Below are positions 1 through 7,505 of a stretch of 40,505 bases of DNA, piece after piece. The notes under the pieces are model-generated. The model was not told the DNA's origin. It saw only the letters and a program-made list of their open reading frames with translations, and searched no databases. The stretch covers positions 1-40,505 of the forward strand of contig JAHEJX010000004.1 in assembly GCA_024638645.1 (NCBI GenBank), read 5' to 3'. This stretch comes from Actinomycetes bacterium (lineage in GTDB: Bacteria > Actinomycetota > Acidimicrobiia > Spongiisociales > UBA5794). Both the position numbers and the translations under genes were made by a program. Position 1 is the first letter of the stretch; every line of letters begins with the position of its first letter.

Positions 1-502
1 GCATCGACGTCGGTTCGCCGACGATCGTGTATTCAGGTCGCAGCCCTGCGGCTGCCATGTCTGCCACCAAAGGGCGTGCTCCGGCGCCACCGGTCTCCTC
101 GTCGTGGGAGAAGGCCAGATAAATGGGGCGGCTCAATCCAGCCTCCAACCAACCATCGATCGCCACCAGCGTTGCGGCAATGAAGCTCTTCATGTCTGAA
201 GTGCCTCGGCCGATGAGCCTGTCCCCCTCTTCCGTCAAGGTGAACGGATCGGTTGACCACGGCTGCCCCACAACGGGAACACAGTCGGTGTGGCTCGATA
301 CGACCACTCCACCCGGCTTGTCTGGCCCCAGGGTGGCCCAAAGATTGGCCTTGTCACCTTCCGGTGAATACACCCGTCTGCTCTCGATGCCCCGCTCGTG
401 GAGGTATCCCTCTATGAAATCGATGATCGGTAGGTTTGACAGGCTGCTGGTCGTGTCGAATGCGATCAATCGCTCGAGCATTTCAGTCGTCGTCACTGCC
501 AT
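1..502 (-). CDS. argE: M20 family deacetylase, acetylornithine deacetylase-like (partial, C-terminus beyond window)
   Basis: The first 167 residues of a zinc peptidase-like deacylase that would remove the acetyl group from N-acetylornithine or a similar acylated amino acid in the cytoplasm. Visible metal and catalytic motifs are HTD at residues 71-73, GRGTSDMK around 98-105 (ligand Asp103), and DEE at 134-136. The segment GQPWSTDPF after the first motif is typical of ArgE-type M20 enzymes. Start: ATG at 502 preceded by GGAGG seven bases upstream. It overlaps the end of the GNAT gene by 10 nt, so it is the last visible gene of the operon. The C-terminal dimerisation region lies beyond position 1, so DapE or another M20A deacetylase cannot be excluded. 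Confidence 0.75.
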   Translation of the reverse strand, partial: MAVTTTEMLERLIAFDTTSSLSNLPIIDFIEGYLHERGIESRRVYSPEGDKANLWATLGPDKPGGVVVSSHTDCVPVVGQPWSTDPFTLTEEGDRLIGRGTSDMKSFIAATLVAIDGWLEAGLSRPIYLAFSHDEETGGAGARPLVADMAAAGLRPEYTIVGEPTSM

Positions 503-978
503 CGATCGTCCTCCGAGTGGTGCATAACAATTCGTCTTGCCGAAAACCCGTTGCTCTCAAAGAAGTTCTTGGCGAGTCGATGACCCGGGCTCACATGAGC
601 ATCAAATAGCTTTATGCCCCTTCCGCGGAAGTCGTCCAGGATCATCGTCACCATCGCTTCGCCCACCCCGACGCCGCGTGCTTCGACTTGCACAAAAACC
701 AGTCGAGCCGAGCCGACCGTCGCGCCATCGGCTTGCGGCAAGAGAGGTTCGCATCTCATCCACATGAACCCGAATGGCACCTCGTCGATGGTCCCTACGA
801 CAACTGCGGAGTTTGCATCATGGAGGATTTCCTTGAAGGAACTCTCGATTGGCTCGGCAAGGCCGTCCGCAACCGGCCAAAGAGACTTGAGCTCCGCCTG
901 CTCGGCTTCGAGGAGCCGGTAGAGGCGGGTTAGTTCTGGAAGGTCAGCTTCAGACGCTGGTCTTGCTTCGATCTGCAT
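493..978 (-). CDS. GNAT family N-acetyltransferase
   Basis: A 161-residue single-domain GNAT acetyltransferase that would transfer an acetyl group from acetyl-CoA to an unidentified amine. The acetyl-CoA loop is visible as EARGVGVGEAM (about residues 99-109), following the beta-strand ARLVFVQVE, and the C-terminal part contains the usual NFFESNGF segment. The frame is open upstream to 1212, but that part reads antisense-like over the mannosyltransferase gene. The ATG at 978 begins the GNAT fold and gives a 29-nt overlap with the preceding gene. No clear ribosome binding site precedes it, so translational coupling is likely. Substrate unknown. Confidence 0.75.
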   Translation of the reverse strand: MQIEARPASEADLPELTRLYRLLEAEQAELKSLWPVADGLAEPIESSFKEILHDANSAVVVGTIDEVPFGFMWMRCEPLLPQADGATVGSARLVFVQVEARGVGVGEAMVTMILDDFRGRGIKLFDAHVSPGHRLAKNFFESNGFSARRIVMHHSEDDRWQ

Positions 979-1708
979 TGGGGCGCCAGGGTAGACGCCC
1001 GAAGATCCGCCCCAATCCCCACTTGGTGACCAGCGCCATCGCCTCGATCGCGATACGGGTGTCCATCTTGGATTCGCCGCGAACACGATCACGGAAGATG
1101 ATCGGGACCTCGACGACACGCAGCTCGGCCAGGGATGCCCGCCACGCCATCTCCACCTGAAATCCATAGCCGGCAGCGTTGCAGGTCTCCGGTTCGAGCC
1201 GTTGCAGGGCACCAGCCGAGAACGCTCGGTAGCCCGCCGTCATGTCTTTGGTGCTGACTCCAAGCATGAACCCGGCATAGAGGTTGCCGAAACGCGAGAG
1301 CGCGCGGCGGTGCCACGGCCAGTTCTCTACTCCACCGGTCTGGCAGTACCGCGAGCCGATCGCCAGGTCCGCTCCCGCGACGACGGCTTGGACCAGGGAG
1401 GGTATGACTGCCGGATCGTGACTGAAGTCGGCATCCATTTCGAGGAGAATCTCGGCGCCGCCGGCAAGGCCTGCGGCGAAACCGGCAGCGTATGCGGGCC
1501 CCAAGCCCCGCTTCTCCGTTCGGTGCAGGACTGTGACCCGACCCGGATTGGCGGCGGCCAGTCGATCCGCAATCTCGCCGGTTCCGTCTGGAGATCCGTC
1601 ATCGACGACGAGAACACGCACACCGTGCTCCAAGACGGCGTCGACTATCAGCTCGAGGTTTTCGGCCTCGTTATAGGTCGGAAGTACGACGAGGGTGTCA
1701 GCCGGCAC
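950..1708 (-). CDS. ppm1: Polyprenol monophosphomannose synthase (dolichol-phosphate mannosyltransferase family GT2)
   Basis: A GT2 glycosyltransferase that transfers mannose from GDP-mannose to a polyprenyl phosphate at the inner face of the membrane, supplying mannose donors for envelope glycoconjugates. The nucleotide-sugar site is DDGSPDGT at 36-43 and the metal/catalytic region EMDADFSHDP at 90-99. The 252-residue length matches the catalytic domain of actinobacterial Ppm1 without a fused acyltransferase or membrane domain. It starts with GTG inside the last codons of the DUF4193-like gene (11-nt overlap) and overlaps the GNAT gene downstream. A closely related GT2 specificity, for example glucosyl transfer, cannot be ruled out. 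Confidence 0.85.
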   Translation of the reverse strand: MPADTLVVLPTYNEAENLELIVDAVLEHGVRVLVVDDGSPDGTGEIADRLAAANPGRVTVLHRTEKRGLGPAYAAGFAAGLAGGAEILLEMDADFSHDPAVIPSLVQAVVAGADLAIGSRYCQTGGVENWPWHRRALSRFGNLYAGFMLGVSTKDMTAGYRAFSAGALQRLEPETCNAAGYGFQVEMAWRASLAELRVVEVPIIFRDRVRGESKMDTRIAIEAMALVTKWGLGRIFGRLPWRPNADRSKTSV

Positions 1709-2165
1709 AGTCGGAGCAAAGCTTGCGACGCTTGTCCGTGAGCTGACTCATGCTCAGCACCAGGAAACAACCCTGGCACAAGAACTCATCGGCACCACGC
1801 TCAGTCCCGGTCTCGCCGCTCATGGCGAGCTCGGCACGTCGAATAGCTCTCAACTCTGCAGCTTCATCGACAACGAGCGTCTCGGACAGCTCGTCCTCAG
1901 TGAGCATCTCAAGCTCTTCGCTTTCGAGCTCATCGAGGTCCTCGGTTTCCTCGCCGTCATCGGCGTCGTCGTCCGAGTCGTCGTCGTCATCATCATCATC
2001 ATCCGACCAGTCAGAGTCGTCGTCGTCCGCATCGGCGTCGTCGTCGAGTGCGTCCTCGCTCGGCTCCTCGAACTCGTCGTCGATGTCTTCAGAAGAATCG
2101 GTGTCCTCCGGAGAATCTACGTCTTCGAGCTCCAGGTCGTCAGTTGTGGTTTTGCTGCTTGCCAT
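1698..2165 (-). CDS. DUF4193-like acidic zinc-ribbon protein
   Basis: A 155-residue protein with two parts. Residues 1-100 are extremely acidic, with runs of Asp and Glu, and are probably disordered. The C-terminus carries two Cys pairs (CQGC ... CSDC) in the context DEFLCQGCFLVLSMSQL, which matches the zinc-binding tail of the actinobacterial DUF4193 family. Family members are usually near 100 residues; the extra length is the Asp/Glu insertion. Start: ATG at 2165 behind AAGAGGA. It heads the operon with the mannosyltransferase, GNAT and deacetylase genes. Function is not known; a DksA/RbpA-like role with RNA polymerase would be speculation. Confidence 0.7.
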   Translation of the reverse strand: MASSKTTTDDLELEDVDSPEDTDSSEDIDDEFEEPSEDALDDDADADDDDSDWSDDDDDDDDDSDDDADDGEETEDLDELESEELEMLTEDELSETLVVDEAAELRAIRRAELAMSGETGTERGADEFLCQGCFLVLSMSQLTDKRRKLCSDCAG

Positions 2166-2194
2166 TTCCTCTTGCCTTTGAAATAGCGGCGGGG

Positions 2195-2222
2195 ATTATA
2201 TCGGTCGTTGTGAGGCCGCCAA
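2195..2222 (-). promoter_or_regulatory. Promoter of the DUF4193-ppm1 operon
   Basis: Minus strand TTGGCG (2222-2217), 16-nt spacer, then a perfect TATAAT (2200-2195). The predicted start of transcription near 2188 leaves a leader of about 23 nt carrying the AAGAGGA ribosome binding site before the ATG at 2165. This is the best match to a housekeeping sigma promoter in the window. It sits in the 103-nt gap downstream of the lipid kinase gene. Confidence 0.65.
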
Positions 2223-2268
2223 CGATCCTCCTCGCCGTTCTATTCCCTTCCTCTATCGGTGTCTCGGC

Positions 2269-3156
2269 TCAGATCTTGAAGTTCAGTGCTTGGGCGACGA
2301 TATTGCCGGTGATCGGGCCCCTTCCCAGGACCTCGCCATCGGCCTCAACCGGCCATTCGGGATCACACTCGAGGGTAAAGGATGCGGCGACAAATCGTTT
2401 GACTGCCTTGTGATGAATATGAGTACCTCTGATCACTTTGGGCATTACGGAAAACGCTAAACGCCGCGGTCCTGCGAACACCTGAATGTCGAACATGCCG
2501 TCCATCACTGTGGCATTCGGCGCGACATTCATGCCACCGCCGAAGTACTGGCCGTTGGCGATGACCACGTTTATCGCCGCACCCTCGTACGAGCGTTTGC
2601 CGGCTTCGAGCCGAACGGTCTTGGTCGGGAACCCCGCCAAAGTCATCCAGAAACCGACTGCATAGCGGCCCCCGCCCATGAACCGTGGCAATCGGTTCGT
2701 CAGTCGGACAGAAGCCGCCGCCACCCCCACATCAGCCACGTTCAGGAAGTGCCGCTCGCCGAATGAACCGCGGAGGTGGCCTACGTCACACGGATACACC
2801 GTATCTGTAGTGAGGTGCCCAGCCGCCTCCTCAATGCGCCGTGGCAGGGCGAAAGTCCGCACGAAGTCTGATCCTGATCCGGCGGGAAGGATGGCGAGCG
2901 TCGGCGTGGATGGCGGACGAGCAGACATGAGGGCATTGACGATCAGGTGGGCAGTGCCGTCGCCGCCGACACCAGCGAAGTGAGTGGCTCCTTTCGCCAC
3001 CCCTTCCGCCACCAGATCAGCCAGGTGTTCCCGGCTCTGCGATTCGAAGAGGTCGAACTCCACAGATTTCGCACGTAGCGCCGCTCTTGCCCGACCGGCC
3101 ACTTCCCCCTTCTTGCCTGAGTACGGATTGGCGATGACCCACCAGTGTGCACTCAT
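2269..3156 (-). CDS. Diacylglycerol kinase family lipid kinase
   Basis: A 295-residue lipid kinase of the DAGK/YegS/sphingosine kinase superfamily, expected to phosphorylate a diacylglycerol or other membrane lipid with ATP at the cytoplasmic face. The N-terminal nucleotide-binding domain shows NPYSGKK (10-16) and the family signature GGDGT (64-68), followed by PAGSGSDF. The C-terminal beta domain contains ANGQYFGGGMNVAP, also typical. Start: ATG at 3156 with GGAGGG upstream, overlapping the stop of helY by 4 nt, so it is the last gene of the tat-helY transcription unit. The lipid substrate cannot be read from the sequence. Confidence 0.85.
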   Translation of the reverse strand: MSAHWWVIANPYSGKKGEVAGRARAALRAKSVEFDLFESQSREHLADLVAEGVAKGATHFAGVGGDGTAHLIVNALMSARPPSTPTLAILPAGSGSDFVRTFALPRRIEEAAGHLTTDTVYPCDVGHLRGSFGERHFLNVADVGVAAASVRLTNRLPRFMGGGRYAVGFWMTLAGFPTKTVRLEAGKRSYEGAAINVVIANGQYFGGGMNVAPNATVMDGMFDIQVFAGPRRLAFSVMPKVIRGTHIHHKAVKRFVAASFTLECDPEWPVEADGEVLGRGPITGNIVAQALNFKI

Positions 3157-5687
3157 ACCTGCCCTCCTGCGGCCACAACACCCCTGTCGACGAGCTTGAC
3201 GGCCTGACGAGCGGAGTCTGCCAGTTCCGGGTACACGTCGCGCAGCTGGCGCAACAAGTCGAGCAGTTGACGCATGTTGCGAACGAAGTCTCCGGCGCGC
3301 ACCTCGTCATCTTCGAACAGATTCTCGAGGGAAGCGCCTTCCGCCCAATCGAAGGCAACTGCCGCGAAACCGGAATCAGGGAATCTGGCCGGGTCGATTC
3401 GTAGCCGCACCTCAGCGGCCCCGAGTTCATCTGCCAGATCGAAAACACCCTCGCCTCGCTCTGCCACTTCTGCTGTCGGCCAATTCCCCATGTCGTCGGC
3501 GAGTCGGGCCTCGTAGGTGAACATCGTCGCAATAGCGGCCAGAGCGGGCCCGTCGAGCCCGGTGAAAAGATCGGCCTCGACACTCTCTGCGAGCAGCAGG
3601 TCGAGTTCGTTGTAGACGAAGCGGAGCCGCTCACCCCTGACTGTCAATGACCATCCGCTGACGTATCCACGTTCCGCCAGCATGGCTAGCCGTTGCTCAA
3701 AGGCCGCCACAAGACCGCTGCTCTGGCCTTTGGCCCGCCGCAGCAGTTTTGCCAAGTCCTTTTCCATCCTGCGCACCCGCTTGACCACGTCGAGCTTCCT
3801 GGGAAGTTGCGGATCCGCCGCGATCGGATTTGTGTCGGCGGTGACGCCGGGAGTCGAAAACTCACCGCTCGGCTCGAATTCACGCAACATGCGTGCCGCG
3901 TGGCGCTGGTATCTCGTCTCGCGGGAGCGGATCGGATCGGGCAAACTGAGCGCTCCAAGCCGGGCAACAGATGTTGAAAGGCTGTCTGCGCTCAGTTTCC
4001 GGACTTCGCCTGCTCGATTGACGAGCACCAGCCGCGGATTGACCCCATAACCTCTAGCCAGAAGCAGCCAACGGTCCTCGTGGTCCGCGGTCAGCCGGAA
4101 GACGTCGCCCGGTTCTGTGGCCTGCACGAAGTCTCGGAGAATTGAACGGGTGTCGGCGGCGCCGGTACTCGCCGCGAATTTCCAGATGTCGCCATAGTCG
4201 CTCTCCGCCACCCGCCGCAGTGCTGTGATCTCTTGGTCCATCACCTCGGCCCTGCCCTGCAACTCCATCGTTCGTCGCTCTTCACGGAACTGGGCGAAGG
4301 AGGCCCGCAGGAGATCTTCGGCCTGCCCTCGCTCGTAATTGGCAACCAAGTTCACGGCCATGTTGTAGGTCGGCTGGAATGATGACCGCAGCGGGTGACT
4401 CCCTGCCGCCGCGATGGCGGCCACCCTGTCGAACGGGACTTGATGGTCAAAAAGCACGACTGCGGTTCCCGCATCGTCAATGCCGCGGCGTCCGGCCCTT
4501 CCGGTCAATTGGGTGTAGTCACCTGGACGCAGCAATTCGTGGGTTTCGCCGGTGAACTTGCTGAGGCGCTCCAACACGACGGCGCGAGCCGGCATGTTGA
4601 TGCCGAGGGCAAGCGTCTCCGTTGCGAAGACAACTTTGACCAGACCTCGCTGAAACAACTCCTCCACCGTCTCCTTGAAGGCAGGTACCAAACCCGCGTG
4701 ATGGGGCGCAACTCCGCGCTCGAGGTTCGCCAACCACGCCCCATAGCCGAGCACCCCGAGGTCATCGGGCGAGAGGTGGGCGGTCCGCGTCTCGGCGATT
4801 GCACGAATCTCGCCGCGTTCTTCTGCGTCGGTCAAGCCGAGGCCGCCTTGAGCAACCAGTTCGGCTCCCTGATCAACACCGGCTCTCGAGAATATGAAGT
4901 AGATCAAAGGGATCAGTTCTAGCCTCGCCAGATAGCGAACGACCTCGAGCCTGCGCGGGGCGGCAAAGCGGCGGTGACGGCCCCTGTTCTTCTTCATGAG
5001 CCGCACGACGTCGGAGTTCGGCCGCACCCCACGACGGTCGAAGACCGGCAGCATCTCAATGGCACCTTCGCGATGGCGGTCCTTGATCATGTATTCCGAT
5101 GACAGCGGCACCGGCCTGTGCTCTTCAACGATCAGCTTGGTATCGCCGCGTCTGGCTGCCACCCAGTCAGTGAACTCGGCTGCGTTGGCAACGGTCGCGG
5201 ACAGCGCCACGATGGGAATCTCGGGACGAAGGTGGATGATCACCTCTTCCCAGACCGAGCCGCGCTGGCGGTCCTGTAGGTAGTGCACCTCGTCAAGGAC
5301 CACAACGCCGAGTCCTTCCAGAGCCGAGCTATCGGCGTAGATCATGTTGCGCAACACCTCGGTGGTCATCACCACGATCGGTGCATCGCCGTTGATGACG
5401 TTGTCTCCGGTCAACAAGCCGACTGCATCGTCGCCGTACTCCTCGCGGAAGTCGGCGAACTTCTGATTGGAGAGCGCTTTGATCGGCGTCGTATAGAACG
5501 AACGCAGACCCCTCCCCTTCACGAGTGCGATGGCGGCTTCGGCAACGAGAGTCTTGCCTGCTCCGGTCGGCGCCGTCACCACTACGGACGATCCTGCTGC
5601 GAATGACTCGACAGCGTCGAGCTGGAAGCGGTCTGGTTTGAAAGGTAGCCGCCCAAAGAAGGCGTCAACGGCGCTGGGCAAGCTCAC
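3153..5687 (-). CDS. helY: HelY/Ski2-type DExH-box RNA helicase
   Basis: An 844-residue superfamily 2 helicase of the Ski2/Mtr4 group, expected to unwind RNA with ATP in the cytoplasm. Motifs in order: Walker A TGAGKT (41-46), DEVH (132-135), SAT (163-165), and motif VI QLTGRAGRRGID near 392-403. The C-terminal part, roughly 640-840, fits the DSHCT domain. It starts four bases inside the end of tatC (ATGA overlap). The order helY-tatC-tatA-pafC-pafB-pafA is the same as in Mycobacterium tuberculosis, which supports the assignment. Physiological RNA targets are unknown. Confidence 0.9.
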   Translation of the reverse strand: MSLPSAVDAFFGRLPFKPDRFQLDAVESFAAGSSVVVTAPTGAGKTLVAEAAIALVKGRGLRSFYTTPIKALSNQKFADFREEYGDDAVGLLTGDNVINGDAPIVVMTTEVLRNMIYADSSALEGLGVVVLDEVHYLQDRQRGSVWEEVIIHLRPEIPIVALSATVANAAEFTDWVAARRGDTKLIVEEHRPVPLSSEYMIKDRHREGAIEMLPVFDRRGVRPNSDVVRLMKKNRGRHRRFAAPRRLEVVRYLARLELIPLIYFIFSRAGVDQGAELVAQGGLGLTDAEERGEIRAIAETRTAHLSPDDLGVLGYGAWLANLERGVAPHHAGLVPAFKETVEELFQRGLVKVVFATETLALGINMPARAVVLERLSKFTGETHELLRPGDYTQLTGRAGRRGIDDAGTAVVLFDHQVPFDRVAAIAAAGSHPLRSSFQPTYNMAVNLVANYERGQAEDLLRASFAQFREERRTMELQGRAEVMDQEITALRRVAESDYGDIWKFAASTGAADTRSILRDFVQATEPGDVFRLTADHEDRWLLLARGYGVNPRLVLVNRAGEVRKLSADSLSTSVARLGALSLPDPIRSRETRYQRHAARMLREFEPSGEFSTPGVTADTNPIAADPQLPRKLDVVKRVRRMEKDLAKLLRRAKGQSSGLVAAFEQRLAMLAERGYVSGWSLTVRGERLRFVYNELDLLLAESVEADLFTGLDGPALAAIATMFTYEARLADDMGNWPTAEVAERGEGVFDLADELGAAEVRLRIDPARFPDSGFAAVAFDWAEGASLENLFEDDEVRAGDFVRNMRQLLDLLRQLRDVYPELADSARQAVKLVDRGVVAAGGQV

Positions 5688-6415
5688 TTCTTCAGAATGA
5701 AACGGATGGCCAGGATGGTTATCTCATAGAGAATGTACAGCGGCGTAGACAGCAATAGCAGGGTCAGAGGATCTCCGCTCGGAGTTACGACGGCGCCGAT
5801 CACAACGATTGCGGTAACCGCCCACCGGCGGTTGGCACGTAACCCTCTGCTGGTCACTACGCCTGCTGCGGCCGCAGCAAACAGGAATACCGGGAACTCG
5901 AATGCAAATCCGAATACGAAGATGAATCGCATCGCAAAGCTGAGATAAGACTCGGCCTGAATTACCGGGTTGAGACTGTCGCCGCCGAAGTCGAAGAGGA
6001 AGCCGAGCCCCCGCTCCAGCGACCAATAGCCGAGAAATATCCCTGAGCCGAATAGCACTGCGAGAACCAAAGAAAGCGGCACCACGTAGCGACGCTCCTG
6101 TTTGGTCAGCGCCGGGCTGACGAACCGCCATAGCTGATAGATGATTATGGGGCTCGATATGACCAAGCCTCCGAATAGCGAAAGCCGCATCGACACGGCA
6201 AACGCCTCGGTCGGTCGGAAGAACGACAGACCGTCTCCGTCGGGCACCGCACGCTCATAGGGCACGGTCAGCAGCTCGAGGATGTCGCGGTGGAAGATGA
6301 ATGCCACGATCGAGGCCAGCAAAATCGCAGCAGAGATTTTGACGATGCGGGCGCGGAGCTCGACAAGATGGCCTCCGATCGACATCGAAGCGCTGTTCCG
6401 CGTCACCTCAGCCAC
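5684..6415 (-). CDS. tatC: Twin-arginine translocase subunit TatC
   Basis: A 243-residue integral membrane protein, the receptor for twin-arginine signal peptides in Sec-independent export of folded proteins. The N-terminal cytoplasmic motif HLVELRARI, the loop RPTEAFAVSMRLSL, FEFPVFLF and TPSGDPLT, and six hydrophobic segments fit the family and its length. It overlaps the TatA/B gene by 8 nt upstream and helY by 4 nt downstream. These tat genes sit inside the proteasome-linked neighbourhood in other actinobacteria too. Confidence 0.95.
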   Translation of the reverse strand: MAEVTRNSASMSIGGHLVELRARIVKISAAILLASIVAFIFHRDILELLTVPYERAVPDGDGLSFFRPTEAFAVSMRLSLFGGLVISSPIIIYQLWRFVSPALTKQERRYVVPLSLVLAVLFGSGIFLGYWSLERGLGFLFDFGGDSLNPVIQAESYLSFAMRFIFVFGFAFEFPVFLFAAAAAGVVTSRGLRANRRWAVTAIVVIGAVVTPSGDPLTLLLLSTPLYILYEITILAIRFILKK

Positions 6416-6920
6416 TATCGATCTCCGGCGTAGGCGCGGGATCTGCTGCCTGTGATCTTTCGTTCGAAGGCCCAGCCTCGGGTTCCGACTCCGATTCTTG
6501 GTCGTTCAGCTCACCATTGGCCGGAGCGGGGTCCTGTGGCGGAGGAAACGCGTTGGCTGCCGCTACCTGATTGATGGCTTTGTCGGCAGCCGCTTTCAGT
6601 CCTTGGACAGGCTCTTTGACGGTGTCTTCGGCCGCCTGCTTGACTCCCTTGCTTGTCTCTTCGATTTCTTTGCCGAAAGCGGTTATTTGGCCACGAACTT
6701 CGGCACCGGCAGAGCGCATCTCGTTGCGGGCTTCGCGCAGCGGCTGGATCACTTCCCCGTACTCGGCATCGAGTTCCGTCTTGATGGAGTCGACCGCGGC
6801 CCGAGCCTTGGACGCCAGCGCTCCGGCCTTGCGCGCAATCTCGGGCAGCCGCTGTGGCCCGAACACGATCAGAATCACAATGATGATCGTGATGATCTCC
6901 GAGAACGTGAAGTTGCCCAT
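6408..6920 (-). CDS. tatA: Sec-independent translocase TatA/TatB family protein
   Basis: A 170-residue protein with one N-terminal membrane helix, the FGPQRLPEIARK hinge (about 21-32), a long amphipathic/coiled-coil region to about 110, and a disordered acidic Pro/Glu-rich tail. It works with TatC in export of folded proteins. Position 8 is Glu, the residue characteristic of TatB, whereas TatA usually has Gln. The length is also TatB-like, while its position next to tatC and helY is that of mycobacterial tatA. Start: ATG at 6920, with TTAGGA just upstream. Only one TatA/B-type gene is seen here, so it may act as a dual subunit or have a second partner elsewhere. Confidence 0.85.
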   Translation of the reverse strand: MGNFTFSEIITIIIVILIVFGPQRLPEIARKAGALASKARAAVDSIKTELDAEYGEVIQPLREARNEMRSAGAEVRGQITAFGKEIEETSKGVKQAAEDTVKEPVQGLKAAADKAINQVAAANAFPPPQDPAPANGELNDQESESEPEAGPSNERSQAADPAPTPEIDSG

Positions 6921-6950
6921 ACATTCCTAAGGGTAGAGGCATCAAGATGG

Positions 6951-6961
6951 TGTGTAGGCAC
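6951..6961 (-). promoter_or_regulatory. 11-bp motif upstream of tatA shared with the mpa upstream region
   Basis: The minus strand here reads GGTGCCTACAC, the same 11 bases as in front of mpa (16361-16373). TACACa/TACACT resembles a -10 box, and a transcription start a few bases downstream would leave about 25 nt before the tatA ATG. I found no convincing -35 in either copy, so the promoter assignment is tentative. Confidence 0.3.
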
Positions 6962-7049
6962 CAATGGGAAGAATCGCCGGCTACCCCAGCCATCGCCAGG
7001 GCCGGCGCAAGCAACAGCGCCGCGAGTAGGCCGCCCAGATACAGAAGAA

Positions 7050-7103
7050 GGCGCCAGCAATGGCGCCGATTCTGCCGTTCGTTCGAAGCAGGCTTCGAAC
7101 GAA
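7050..7103 (-). terminator. Two successive hairpins downstream of the zinc-ribbon gene
   Basis: Perfect 12-bp arms TTCGTTCGAAGC / GCTTCGAACGAA (7078-7089 and 7092-7103) separated by two bases begin five bases after the zinc-ribbon stop codon. A second hairpin with GGCGCC arms (7050-7055 and 7062-7067) follows. Neither has a T tract, so intrinsic termination is uncertain; they could instead be mRNA-processing or attenuating structures before the tat genes. The rest of the 187-nt gap holds no gene I can support. Confidence 0.5.
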
Positions 7104-7107
7104 ATCT

Positions 7108-7392
7108 CTAGATGTTCGAGAACCAGTCTTCGCGATCCAGTGCGGCTGCAAATGTCTCGATCTCGTCTTCGGTGATCGGTCCGCTGGGGTCGATGATCTG
7201 GTACGCGACTCCGGTTGCGAGGAGAATGCTCACTACTCGGTTGTTGGCGGGCCGACGCTGCACCATGGTGCAGAAGGGGCATTCGAAGCGGTAACTCCCG
7301 GTGGTGCCGGAGGGAGTCAACTCAAGACCGATGTCTGCGGTCGTCAGCTCGACGTCCCCGCATCGATCACATGTTGTCCTGATGGTTGTCAT
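7108..7392 (-). CDS. Small zinc-ribbon protein
   Basis: A 94-residue protein with two Cys pairs, CDRCGD near residues 8-13 and CPFC near residue 40, spaced as a zinc ribbon. The C-terminal half is mixed alpha/beta with an acidic end. The frame is open to 7473, but the ATG at 7392 places the first Cys pair close to the N-terminus and has GGAG about 11 bases upstream. It lies between pafC and the tat operon with a palindrome upstream and hairpins downstream, suggesting its own transcript. The family is not one I can name; DNA or RNA binding is possible but not shown. Confidence 0.6.
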   Translation of the reverse strand: MTTIRTTCDRCGDVELTTADIGLELTPSGTTGSYRFECPFCTMVQRRPANNRVVSILLATGVAYQIIDPSGPITEDEIETFAAALDREDWFSNI

Positions 7393-7457
7393 TTTGGTTC
7401 TAACTCCGGTCCTACCGTGTACTGATGAAAACATCGGCAGATCGGGAAAACCCTGAA

Positions 7458-7479
7458 TGACTATTTGGACCAATAGTCA
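7458..7479. promoter_or_regulatory. 8-bp palindrome between pafC and the zinc-ribbon gene
   Basis: TGACTATT (7458-7465) and AATAGTCA (7472-7479) are perfectly complementary around a 6-base loop. It is 26 nt after the pafC stop and 65 nt before the zinc-ribbon start. It could terminate the pafABC transcript or be an operator for the downstream gene. It is notably AT-rich for this genome. No long T tract follows, so an operator is at least as likely. Confidence 0.4.
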
Positions 7480-7505
7480 CAAGGCGCTAGCCCGTTTCTG
7501 GCCAC

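Noticed and set aside
1695-2186. Long plus-strand ORFs opposite the DUF4193-like gene (Ser-rich and Val/Ile-rich).
   Set aside because: They are antisense readings of the Asp/Glu repeat; composition is explained by GAC/GAT codons on the other strand.
6921-7107. Reading past the zinc-ribbon stop gives a hydrophobic, signal-peptide-like stretch (LLLYLGGLLAALLLAPALAMAG).
   Set aside because: No usable start codon or ribosome binding site precedes it, it overlaps hairpins, and Leu/Ala-rich frames arise easily from GC-rich CTG/GCG runs.
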